Positions 1 through 7,363 of a stretch of DNA of 54,741 nucleotides are shown here, piece after piece. Under the pieces are notes generated by a model, which was not told where the DNA came from, did not search any database, and worked only from the letters and a program-made list of their open reading frames with translations. The stretch's first letter is position 1. The number at the start of each line of letters is the position of its first letter. The translations under genes and the position numbers were made by a program. This stretch comes from Brachybacterium tyrofermentans. GTDB lineage: Bacteria > Actinomycetota > Actinomycetes > Actinomycetales > Dermabacteraceae. Where the stretch lies: contig NZ_JABUXW010000027.1 of NCBI RefSeq assembly GCF_014897585.1, positions 1 through 54,741 of the forward strand, in the 5' to 3' direction.

Positions 1-2
1 AC

Positions 3-191
3 GACAGCATAAGAAATCAACCGAATCCGCTGTCCGAAATCACCGCAGCAGCTCAGTCCATGATGAGCGCCCTGGATGGTGCCGGCGACCGGCAGGCTGC
101 GCTGTTGCAGTTCGCCGGAAACCTCGCCGAGGAAGACCTCGACCTGCTCCGCAGCGCCATCACCGGCAAGACCTCGCGCAAGCGCAGGTGA
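3..191 (+). CDS. BlaI/MecI/CopY-family transcriptional repressor, C-terminal part (5' end outside window)
   Basis: The frame is open from the window edge to TGA at 189-191. The visible 62 residues end in a pattern typical of BlaI-type regulators: a helical dimerisation tail with ALLQFAGNLAEEDLDLLRSAI followed by a basic end. The DNA-binding half lies outside the window. It is followed 4 bp later by an M56 protease gene, the classic BlaI-BlaR1 pairing, and then by copper genes. By inference this is the repressor of the copper island, released by proteolysis or by metal. The two TCTAC-N8-GTAGA dyads at 1027 and 5936 are its likely operators. The family call rests on a short C-terminus plus context. 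Confidence 0.7.
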   Translation, partial: DSIRNQPNPLSEITAAAQSMMSALDGAGDRQAALLQFAGNLAEEDLDLLRSAITGKTSRKRR

Positions 192-195
192 TCAT

Positions 196-1002
196 GTGAT
201 CGCCACAGGTTCCTTCCTGGCTGCAGCAGCACTGATTCTGCTACTCGCGCCGCTCGTGCTGACCGCCGGCAGGTGGCAGGTGCGCCACCCGCGCACCGCA
301 CTGGCCCTGTGGTTCAGTGCCCTCTTCGCCGGCATCGGGTGCGCGGTCGCTTCTGCCGTGACGGCGCTGATGTGCTGCGTCGAGGTCGGAGAGGTGCACG
401 GAACCGTCGAAGGCCTGCTCTTGACGATCGCGGGCTGGCTGAGTCTCGGGGTGCTGGCCGCGGTGATCGCTCTTGTCTCCGCGACTGCGGAGCCGCTCGC
501 CGATTCGTGGCGGGAGGCGGTCGGTCGTTTCGCCCCGGTCGCGGTGTCCCGCGAGCACTCGGATGGTGTCACGCTCGTGTGGTTCGGCTCCGACGAGCCG
601 GTGGCGTGTGCCGTGCCTTCTGGGGAGCCGGAGATCTTCCTCTCCACGGCGCTCAAGGAGATGCTGAGCGGCCCGCAGCTTCGTGCCGTGATCGAGCATG
701 AGCGTGCTCATCTGCGACAGCATCACGGGTGGGCCGTGCGGATCGCTGAGATCAACGCGCTCTGCTTGCCCAAGCGGTTCCCGGCCGGGCGAGCGCTCAA
801 GCGGGCCACCCTCCTGTTGATCGAACTCATCGCGGACGATGCCGCCGCCCGTCGCGCTGGCGCCGTCCACCTTGCTAACGCCCTCGCGACCATGGGGCGC
901 ACGACCGCCGATCCCGGGCTGGAGCTTCGCGCAGACCGGCTTACCCTGCGCCGCTGGAAGAAGCCGCGGAGCCAGCGCGGAGCAGCCCTCGCACGCGCCT
1001 GA
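196..1002 (+). CDS. M56 family (BlaR1-like) membrane metallopeptidase
   Basis: About 268 residues. Hydrophobic segments lie near residues 3-25, 35-60 and 75-95, followed by a soluble part with the zinc-protease motif HERAH (HExxH) in the sequence AVIEHERAHLRQHHGW. Actinobacterial M56 proteins of this size sit beside BlaI repressors and are thought to cleave them on signal. I chose GTG at 196, just after the BlaI stop at 191; the frame is open further upstream, but that part overlaps the repressor gene. There is no fused sensor (penicillin-binding) domain, as expected for the short actinobacterial type. The substrate and signal are not visible; context suggests copper. Confidence 0.75.
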   Translation: MIATGSFLAAAALILLLAPLVLTAGRWQVRHPRTALALWFSALFAGIGCAVASAVTALMCCVEVGEVHGTVEGLLLTIAGWLSLGVLAAVIALVSATAEPLADSWREAVGRFAPVAVSREHSDGVTLVWFGSDEPVACAVPSGEPEIFLSTALKEMLSGPQLRAVIEHERAHLRQHHGWAVRIAEINALCLPKRFPAGRALKRATLLLIELIADDAAARRAGAVHLANALATMGRTTADPGLELRADRLTLRRWKKPRSQRGAALARA

Positions 1003-1026
1003 CTCCACACCTCCGAACCACTCTTG

Positions 1027-1044
1027 TCTACGACACGATGTAGA
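1027..1044. promoter_or_regulatory. Probable BlaI-type operator upstream of copZ
   Basis: Dyad TCTAC-N8-GTAGA located about 36 bp before the copZ start. The same arms with the same 8-bp spacing recur at 5936-5953. BlaI/CopY-family repressors bind TAC/GTA dyads of this kind (family knowledge). Assignment to the repressor at the window's left edge is inference. Confidence 0.6.
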
Positions 1045-1079
1045 GTTAGGGGAGTGGTTCGGTGTCAGGAGGAGTGGTC

Positions 1080-1307
1080 ATGGCCGGGTTCGAGTTCTGG
1101 GTGAACGGGATGACCTGTGAGCACTGCGAGCGTGCTGCTACGGCCGAGCTTTCCGCGCTCTCGGGTGTCGTCGATGTCCAGGTGGATGCTGCTTCCGGTC
1201 GCGTTCTTCTCGCTCACGAGGTTCCCCTTGATCTGAATGCGGTGGAGTCGGCTGTCGAGGATGCCGGCTACACGGTGCGGTCCTGGACCACGGCGACGAA
1301 TGCCTGA
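1080..1307 (+). CDS. copZ: Heavy-metal-associated copper chaperone CopZ
   Basis: 75 residues forming one HMA domain with the metal site GMTCEHC near residues 9-15. The C-terminal part LNAVESAVEDAGYTV is the usual last strand-helix of the fold. CopZ carries Cu(I) in the cytosol and hands it to the CopA ATPase. I chose ATG 1080 because AGGAGG at 1068-1073 sits at a normal distance; the GTG at 1062 lies upstream of that ribosome binding site. It is first in the copper operon behind the dyad at 1027, and its stop overlaps the start of the CopD-like gene. Confidence 0.92.
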   Translation: MAGFEFWVNGMTCEHCERAATAELSALSGVVDVQVDAASGRVLLAHEVPLDLNAVESAVEDAGYTVRSWTTATNA

Positions 1308-1869
1308 CACCATCGCGGCCGCTCCCACTGCAGCGCCCGTCCCGGAGCCAGTACCCGCGTCCGTGCCGGATCCTCGAGTCCGTAAACCTCTGGCTGCGGT
1401 GGTCGCGCTTCTGATCGGCGGAGCCGCCCTCGCCCTTGCCGTCTTCCCGGTCGTCGTGGCGGTCATGCTCGGCGAAGAACCGTATGACCTTCTGCATGTC
1501 GGGTATCCCGGTGTCGATGTGGCCATAGTCACCACGATCCTGCTCTCGGGTGCCCAGCTCGGGACCCTGGCCACCAGTGGGGCTCTGGTGCATGTGCTGT
1601 TCTTGCGAGCCGCCCCAGCCCGTAAAGCGCGGTATCTCGAGGATGGTTTCGAGATCTCGGTGCTGCGCGTCGCCTCCGGTGTGTGGGCGACGTGCGCGGG
1701 TGCGCTTGTGGTCTTCGAGGCTCTCGATTCCAACGGCACTCCGTTGGCGCGACTGGCTACTCCTGGCGCGTTGCCGTACTTGTGGGAGGCGAGCTACGCG
1801 CCGAAGGCGTGGACGGTCAGTTTCCTGGCAGCGCTGGTTGTCCTCTTCGCTTCGTTTTTCGCAGAATGA
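1300..1869 (+). CDS. CopD-like N-terminal half of a CopD-CtaG fusion, ended by an in-frame TGA
   Basis: 189 residues from ATG 1300 (overlapping the copZ stop). The N-terminus is Pro/Ala-rich. It is followed by membrane helices of the kind found at the start of actinobacterial fusions of a copper-resistance D domain with a CtaG cytochrome oxidase assembly domain. The TGA at 1867-1869 is in the same frame as the next entry, and the sequence continues with WTGLLIPLWATGIAVLAP without any shift. The intact protein would be about 695 residues (1300-3387). A single C-to-T change (CGA to TGA) would explain the stop. It may be a nonsense mutation, a sequencing error or a recoded stop. Confidence 0.75.
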   Translation: MPDTIAAAPTAAPVPEPVPASVPDPRVRKPLAAVVALLIGGAALALAVFPVVVAVMLGEEPYDLLHVGYPGVDVAIVTTILLSGAQLGTLATSGALVHVLFLRAAPARKARYLEDGFEISVLRVASGVWATCAGALVVFEALDSNGTPLARLATPGALPYLWEASYAPKAWTVSFLAALVVLFASFFAE

Positions 1870-1911
1870 TGGACGGGCCTGCTGATCCCGCTGTGGGCGA
1901 CCGGGATCGCG

Positions 1912-3387
1912 GTGCTCGCGCCGGTTGTCTCCGGGCAGGTGCTCGTGGGCCCCGATCATGACTTCGGCAGCGACGCGGCGATCTTCCAGACCATCGCTGT
2001 GAATGCGTTCTTCGGGGCGGTGCTGGTCGCCGCCGTGCGGGTGGCCTCGGGGCGGCTTGTCTCGCCCGTGACGTTGCGTCGGCTGTTCTGGATCGGTGTC
2101 ATCGCGCTCCCTGTCATCGTGATCACGGATGTGATCATCGCTGTGTTCAAACTCGCTGGCAGCAGCATGACGGCCTCGCTGACCGGATGGCTCGTCCTCG
2201 CAGGCCTCGCCTGTCTGACACTCGTCGCCGCGGCGTTTGCGACCGCCGCGATTCTCGCGAGCAGGGGGAAGCTGCGCGCAGGTCATCTCACCGCGCTGCT
2301 CTCGCTCTCAGCCGGTGCGGTGGCGGGGTGGACAGGTGTGGGCGTGGCGATGACGCGCCAACCCCCGCCGCAGTACTTCGTCCCGACGAGCATCGAGCAG
2401 GTCTTCATGGGCTTCGAGGTTCCCGACGCCCCGACGCTCGGAGTGCTGTTCGGGCAGTGGCGTCCGAACCTCCTGTTTCTGGGTATCGCCGCAGCGGCGA
2501 TCATCGTCTACCTGGTCGCCGTGCGCACGCTGCACCGCCGGGGTGATCGGTGGCCTCTCGGGCGGACGGCGGCCTGGATCGGCGGGTGGACGGTTGTGGT
2601 CGTCGCGACGAGCTCCGGGTTCGGGAAGTACTCCGCCCCGGACTTCGGGGTGCACATGATCGTGCACATGTCGCTGAACATGCTGGCCCCCGGGCTTCTC
2701 GTCCTCGGTGGTGTCGTCACGTTGCTGCTGCGCGCGAGCCGCTCGGACCGGAACGAGCCCGCGGGCCTGCACGACTGGATCACGTGGGTGCTGCACTGGC
2801 GGGTGCTGCAGTTCCTCTACAACCCGCTGATCGTCTTCGTGGTCTTCATCGGCTCCTACTACGGCCTCTACCTCACCGGCATCTTCGGCGACTACATGAG
2901 GTTCCACTGGGCGCACCAGCTCATGAACCTGCACTTTCTCATCGTCGGCTACCTCTACTACAGCCTGATCATCGGCGTCGACCGGCCCCCGCGGCCCCTG
3001 CCGCACATCGGCAAGCTCGGGTACGTGCTTGCGGCGATGCCGTTCCACGCGTTCTTCGGGGTGATCCTGATGACCAGCTCCGACATCATCGCCGAGACCT
3101 TCTACCGCTACCTCGACTTGCCCTGGGCCGATCTGCAGGCTCAGCAGTATCTCGGTGGCGGCGTCGCCTGGGCGGGTGGGGAGATCCCGCTGATGATCGT
3201 CATCGTCGCACTTGGCATCCAATGGAGCAGGCAAGACGCCAGGGACGCCCGCCGTAAGGACCGGCACCTCGACACCGGCCGCGATGACGAATACGACGCC
3301 TACAACCAGATGCTCCAACGCCTCACCGACCGCGACGCGACGCGACCCGGGCCCCGACCGACCGTCCGAGAGGACACCCACTCATGA
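1912..3387 (+). CDS. CopD-CtaG fusion, C-terminal part: cytochrome c oxidase assembly (CtaG) domain
   Basis: 491 residues from the first usable in-frame GTG after the TGA at 1867. It contains several CopD-type helices, then a caa3_CtaG domain with the repeated membrane histidines HMIVHMSLNMLAPG and FHWAHQLMNLHFLIVGYLYY, and AMPFHAFFGVILM. CtaG-type proteins help insert copper into cytochrome oxidase; the CopD part is thought to move copper across the membrane. The tail is charged and cytosolic. The stop overlaps the copA start (ATGA). If the upstream TGA is real, this half would need internal re-initiation and would lack the first four or so helices. Confidence 0.82.
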   Translation: MLAPVVSGQVLVGPDHDFGSDAAIFQTIAVNAFFGAVLVAAVRVASGRLVSPVTLRRLFWIGVIALPVIVITDVIIAVFKLAGSSMTASLTGWLVLAGLACLTLVAAAFATAAILASRGKLRAGHLTALLSLSAGAVAGWTGVGVAMTRQPPPQYFVPTSIEQVFMGFEVPDAPTLGVLFGQWRPNLLFLGIAAAAIIVYLVAVRTLHRRGDRWPLGRTAAWIGGWTVVVVATSSGFGKYSAPDFGVHMIVHMSLNMLAPGLLVLGGVVTLLLRASRSDRNEPAGLHDWITWVLHWRVLQFLYNPLIVFVVFIGSYYGLYLTGIFGDYMRFHWAHQLMNLHFLIVGYLYYSLIIGVDRPPRPLPHIGKLGYVLAAMPFHAFFGVILMTSSDIIAETFYRYLDLPWADLQAQQYLGGGVAWAGGEIPLMIVIVALGIQWSRQDARDARRKDRHLDTGRDDEYDAYNQMLQRLTDRDATRPGPRPTVREDTHS

Positions 3388-5639
3388 CGACGACAGACAC
3401 CACCACACCTGTGGCTCTCGCTCCGGTGGAGCTCGACATCTCTGGGATGACGTGCGCGGCCTGCGCGGGACGCGTCGAGCGCGCACTGGGCAAGCTCGAC
3501 GGTGTGACGGCGAGCGTCAACTACGCCACCGAACGCGCCATCATCTCCGGCCTTCCCGACAGCGACGTAGCCACGGCGATCCGGCAGGTCGAGAACGCCG
3601 GATACGGTGCGCACCTGCGCGATGGCAGCGACGACGCCTGGTCGACGCGCGCCACCGAGGTACGGATCTCGTCGCTCCGGAGGCGCCTGGCCGTGTCCGC
3701 GCTGCTCACCGTCCCACTCATGGACATCACGATCGTCCTGGCCCTCGTCCCCGGCTGGAGGTTCCCCGGCTGGGAATGGGTATGCGTGCTGATGGCGCTG
3801 CCGATCGTGACATGGGCGGCGTGGCCGTTCCACCGGGCGACGCTCCGTAACCTCCGCCACGGCGCGGTCAGCATGGACACGCTCGTCTCTCTCGGCATCG
3901 CCGCGTCCTTCGGATGGGCGATCCTTACCCTGCTGCTCGGGTTCGGCACCACCGAGGCCGCCGGCTACTGGCTCGGCTTCGGCGTCACCCCCGCAGGTGC
4001 CGACTCCATCTATCTCGACGTCGCCGCCGGTATGACGACCTTCCAGCTCGCCGGCCGGTACTTCGAGACCCGCTCCCGTCGCAAGGCAGGTGATGTGCTC
4101 GGGGCGCTGAACGCTCTCGCCGCCACCCATGTCCGGGTTGTCCGCGACGGCGTCGAGACGATCGAGCCCGCAACGGCGCTCCGCGTCGGCGACACGTTCG
4201 TCGTCCTCCCGGGAGAGACGATCCCCGCTGACGGCACCGTCCACGCGGGCGCCGCTGCGGTGGATGCGAGCATGATGACCGGGGAACCCGTCCCCGTCCC
4301 GGTTGGCCCCGGAGCTGCGGTGACCGGCGGCACGATCAGCACCGACGGTCGCCTGGAGGTGACCACGACATCTGTCGGCGCCAACACCCAGCTCGCGCAG
4401 ATGGCCGCGCTCACCGAGCAGGCCCAGGCCCGCAAAGCGCGCGTGCAGAACCTCGTCGACCGGATCGTCACCTGGTTCGTCCCCGCCGTCATCGCCCTTG
4501 CGATCATCGTCAGCCTCGCGTGGACCCTCACCGGCACTCCGTTTGCGCAGGCGTTCGGCATCGGGATCAGCGTCCTCATCATCGCCTGCCCCTGCGCACT
4601 CGGGCTCGCAACGCCGACTGCGCTCATGGTCGGGATCGGGCGGGCCGCGACCCTCGGCATCCTGATCAAAGGCCACGACGCCCTCGAAGCCTCCGGCACC
4701 ATCACCACCGTCGTTCTCGATAAGACCGGAACCCTCACCACCGGACGCATGATCGTCGAAACCGCGACCCCCTTTGGAATCGCCGATCATGAGCTGTGGC
4801 GTTTGGCCGCGTCCGTCGAGCAGGGTTCCGAGCATGCGATCGCGCGCGCTATCCAGGACGCCGCCCGCGCTCACGTCACCGACCTTCACCCGTTGGAGGA
4901 CTTCACCGCCCTCCCTGGTCTCGGTGCTACGGCCCGCATCGCAGGGAGCACCCTCGTCGTCGGGAACGCCGACCTGCTCCGCGAGCGCGGCGTCGACCTC
5001 ACCCCGGCGGTCGCCGCTCTCTCGGATGCCCACGAGCACGGGCACACCGTCGCCCTCGTCGCCCGCGACGGGCACCTGATCGGGCTGATCGCCCTCGCCG
5101 ACACCATCAAGCCTGGCGCCGCGGACGCCATCACAGCGCTGCACGCCCAGAATCTCACCACCGTGCTCCTCACCGGCGACAGCCCCGCTGCTGGCGCGCG
5201 CATCGCGGCCGAACTCGGCATCGAACGCGTCCACGCCGGTGTCGCCCCTGCCCAGAAGGCTGACGTCGTCCGCGAACTCCAAGCAGCCGGAGAGAAGGTC
5301 GCGATGGTCGGCGACGGTATCAACGACGCCATCGCCCTCGCCACCGCCGACCTCGGGCTCGCGCTCGTGTCCGGCACCGACATCGCCCTCAAAGCCGCGG
5401 ACATCATCCTCGTCCGCGACGACCTCCACGTCATCCCGGATGCGATCGCGATCTCCCGCAAGACCCTCCGCACCATCCGCACCAACCTCGGCTGGGCCTT
5501 CGGATACAACATCGCCGCCATCCCTATCGCTGCAGCCGGGTTCTTGAACCCCCTCATCGCCGCCGCCGCGATGTCCTTGTCATCCGTGCTCGTCGTCTAC
5601 AACAGCCTCCGCATCCAGCGCGTGCGCAGCACCCGGTAG
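3384..5639 (+). CDS. copA: Copper-translocating P1B-type ATPase
   Basis: 751 residues. There is an N-terminal HMA domain with GMTCAAC (near residue 20), eight predicted helices, the actuator motif MTGEP, the transmembrane metal site ACPCALGLATP, the phosphorylation site DKTGTLT, the nucleotide-binding domain and the hinge GDGINDA. CPC plus HMA indicates Cu(I) export driven by ATP. The usual SEHP of the N-domain reads SEHA here (QGSEHAIARAI), a variant worth noting but not clearly inactivating. The start overlaps the CtaG stop by ATGA, implying translational coupling with the copper operon. Confidence 0.96.
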   Translation: MTTTDTTTPVALAPVELDISGMTCAACAGRVERALGKLDGVTASVNYATERAIISGLPDSDVATAIRQVENAGYGAHLRDGSDDAWSTRATEVRISSLRRRLAVSALLTVPLMDITIVLALVPGWRFPGWEWVCVLMALPIVTWAAWPFHRATLRNLRHGAVSMDTLVSLGIAASFGWAILTLLLGFGTTEAAGYWLGFGVTPAGADSIYLDVAAGMTTFQLAGRYFETRSRRKAGDVLGALNALAATHVRVVRDGVETIEPATALRVGDTFVVLPGETIPADGTVHAGAAAVDASMMTGEPVPVPVGPGAAVTGGTISTDGRLEVTTTSVGANTQLAQMAALTEQAQARKARVQNLVDRIVTWFVPAVIALAIIVSLAWTLTGTPFAQAFGIGISVLIIACPCALGLATPTALMVGIGRAATLGILIKGHDALEASGTITTVVLDKTGTLTTGRMIVETATPFGIADHELWRLAASVEQGSEHAIARAIQDAARAHVTDLHPLEDFTALPGLGATARIAGSTLVVGNADLLRERGVDLTPAVAALSDAHEHGHTVALVARDGHLIGLIALADTIKPGAADAITALHAQNLTTVLLTGDSPAAGARIAAELGIERVHAGVAPAQKADVVRELQAAGEKVAMVGDGINDAIALATADLGLALVSGTDIALKAADIILVRDDLHVIPDAIAISRKTLRTIRTNLGWAFGYNIAAIPIAAAGFLNPLIAAAAMSLSSVLVVYNSLRIQRVRSTR

Positions 5640-5665
5640 GAGAACGTCAGGAGACAGATACCCCG

Positions 5666-5851
5666 ATGGAGTTCTTCCTGCCGCTGTCCCTTGCCGCGAT
5701 GCTCTACCTCCTCATCCTGTGGACCGCCCTCACCACACCACCACGGCCCCCACAGCTCTCAGATCCCACCCTGCGCGACGAATGGGACTCCGTCGCCTTT
5801 CGGGTGCGCAAAGGCGTCGAACGCCTGCGCAAGCGCTTGCGCAGGCGGTAG
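5666..5851 (+). CDS. Small single-helix membrane protein of unknown function
   Basis: 61 residues: one N-terminal hydrophobic helix (about residues 3-20), then a Pro-rich linker and a strongly basic C-terminus ending KRLRRR. It lies 26 bp after copA in the same direction, so it probably belongs to the copper operon. A modest AGGAG sits about 12 bases before the ATG. The last codons lie inside a perfect 26-bp palindrome (5822-5847). I do not recognise a family. Confidence 0.55.
   Translation: MEFFLPLSLAAMLYLLILWTALTTPPRPPQLSDPTLRDEWDSVAFRVRKGVERLRKRLRRR
5822..5847. repeat. Perfect 26-bp palindrome at the end of the small membrane-protein gene
   Basis: The half CGCCTGCGCAAGC (5822-5834) is followed directly by its exact reverse complement (5835-5847). 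It could fold as a hairpin with an 11-bp stem and tetraloop. There is no following T-run. It overlaps codons for a basic tail, so coding bias may contribute. Confidence 0.6.
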
Positions 5852-5935
5852 CGCCCTCGCGGGAGCTGGACCGGCTCACCCGGGAGGCGCTGTGCGCAGG
5901 CGTTTTGACCTCGCGATCGCCACCCCGCTAATGTA

Positions 5936-5953
5936 TCTACTACATGTTGTAGA
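5936..5953. promoter_or_regulatory. Second probable BlaI-type operator, upstream of the DUF5134 gene
   Basis: TCTACTACATGTTGTAGA has the same TCTAC-N8-GTAGA format as the site at 1027 and also contains the inner dyad CTAC/GTAG. It lies 15 bp before the preferred start of the next gene, so a second transcription unit of the island is probably under the same repressor. Confidence 0.62.
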
Positions 5954-5968
5954 GATAAGGTGTGTGGC

Positions 5969-6559
5969 ATGCTGTCTGACCCGGTGCTCCAATGGACGCT
6001 GACACTCGCCTTCTCCGCGACCGCCGCGTACGCAACACTGCGGCTCGTCACAGACCGCAAGCCGCTGCTCATCGTGGGCAACGCTTTGCACCTGGTGATG
6101 AGCCTCGTGATGATCGCCATGTGCTGGCCGTGGTGGACCGTACTGCCGTCACTCCCGCAGACGCTCTTCTTCTCGGCCGGCACGGCCTGGTTCGCTGCGG
6201 TGGTGCTCCTCCAGACGCGGCGTCGCATCACCCGGGCTGCCGTGGGCGGACACAGCGCGTGGCATCAGGCGGCACACGCGGTCATGATGCTCGCGATGGT
6301 CTGGATGCTCCTCGCGATGCCTTCCGGATCCGACGCCACGACGCATGACCATCACCATGGAGGGCTCGAGCCGTGGGCGGCCCTGACCGGGGTTGCCGTC
6401 ACCGCGGCGCTGACGACGTCCGGGGTCGTCTTTCTGGTCGAGCTCGTCCGCTGCATGCGCGGGCGTACCACCTGGCTTGCGCACACCGGGGATGTCGCCT
6501 CCGGGGCGCTCATGAGCTTCGGCATGGCAGCGATGTGCTGGCCGATGATCACTGGCTGA
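5969..6559 (+). CDS. DUF5134-like membrane protein
   Basis: 196 residues with about six hydrophobic helices and a central loop HDHHHGG that could bind metal. ATG 5969 is preferred (AAGG at 5957-5960, good spacing); GTG 5960 is the alternative. Actinobacterial DUF5134 proteins are often found with copper and YcnI-type genes; their role is unknown. It starts the second copper transcription unit behind the dyad at 5936, followed 66 bp later by the YcnI gene. Histidine pairs in the helices (ALHLVM, HQAAHAVMM) support, but do not prove, a metal-related role. Confidence 0.72.
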   Translation: MLSDPVLQWTLTLAFSATAAYATLRLVTDRKPLLIVGNALHLVMSLVMIAMCWPWWTVLPSLPQTLFFSAGTAWFAAVVLLQTRRRITRAAVGGHSAWHQAAHAVMMLAMVWMLLAMPSGSDATTHDHHHGGLEPWAALTGVAVTAALTTSGVVFLVELVRCMRGRTTWLAHTGDVASGALMSFGMAAMCWPMITG

Positions 6560-6625
6560 ACACCCCTTGACCACCACCATCAGTCCGCTGGCGCTGCCGG
6601 CGGGTCAACAAGAAAGAGAGACACC

Positions 6626-7363
6626 ATGAGTGCACGACGCGCCAAGAGACCCCTGCTGATCGGAACCGGAGCCCTCGCGGCTACTGCCGTACTGGTTCTC
6701 GGCGGCGCGGTCGCCGCGAGCGCACACGTCAGCATTGCCGAAGGCCCGGTCGAGGCCGGCTCGTACTCGATCCTCACCTTCGGGGTGCCGCATGGATGCG
6801 ATGGGTCTGCGACGACGGAGGTGGCGATCCAGATCCCCGAGGGCATCAACGCCGTCACACCCACCCGCAACGGCCTCTACACCGTCGAGAAGGTGATGGA
6901 AGACCTCGACACCCCGATTACCGACAGTCACGGGAACGAGGTCACCGAGCGGGTCGCGCAGGTCGTCTACACCGCCTCGACGCCCCTGCCCGATGGGCAG
7001 CGGGACGCGTTCGAACTCTCACTGCAGATCCCCGAGGACGCAACCGACACCACCCTGTACTTCCCGACCGTCCAGACCTGCGAACAGGGCGAGACCGCCT
7101 GGGTGCAGATCCCGGAAGAAGGTCAGGACGGCCACGATCTTGATGCACCAGCCCCGAGCGTCGACGTCGTCGCAGCCAGCGACGCTGGATCGCACGGGCA
7201 CGGTGACAGCTCCGAGGCCACCGTCGATGCGCACGACGAGGATTCGGCATCCGCGTCAGCTCCTGCAGATCAGACGCCGCTCGTGGTCACCTCGCTCGCC
7301 GTCGGGGCCCTCGGCCTGATCATCGCCGTGATCGCCCTGCTGAGGGGACGCAAGAAGGCGTGA
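6626..7363 (+). CDS. ycnI: YcnI family (DUF1775) copper-binding membrane-anchored protein
   Basis: 245 residues. A signal peptide ends near ASAHVSIAEGP, so the mature protein begins with or near a histidine, as in YcnI where the N-terminal His forms a copper site. A DUF1775 beta domain spans about residues 33-165, followed by an acidic His-containing linker and a C-terminal anchor helix with RGRKKA. YcnI binds Cu(II) outside the membrane and works with the CopC-CopD protein encoded next. AAAGAGAG lies upstream of ATG 6626. The stop overlaps the next start as GTGA. Confidence 0.9.
   Translation: MSARRAKRPLLIGTGALAATAVLVLGGAVAASAHVSIAEGPVEAGSYSILTFGVPHGCDGSATTEVAIQIPEGINAVTPTRNGLYTVEKVMEDLDTPITDSHGNEVTERVAQVVYTASTPLPDGQRDAFELSLQIPEDATDTTLYFPTVQTCEQGETAWVQIPEEGQDGHDLDAPAPSVDVVAASDAGSHGHGDSSEATVDAHDEDSASASAPADQTPLVVTSLAVGALGLIIAVIALLRGRKKA

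Noticed and set aside
1866..1960. A short frame starting at the ATGA that overlaps the CopD-like stop
   Set aside because: It runs in another frame for about 30 codons and ends without any similarity; the continuation of the fusion protein is in the original frame.
3300..5429. A 709-residue open frame antisense to copA
   Set aside because: It is a high-GC shadow: acidic, low-complexity, no domain, no start signal, and copA in the other strand is unmistakable. The same holds for long antisense frames at 1138-2286, 10248-12419, 13271-14557, 17321-18493 and 42493-43896.
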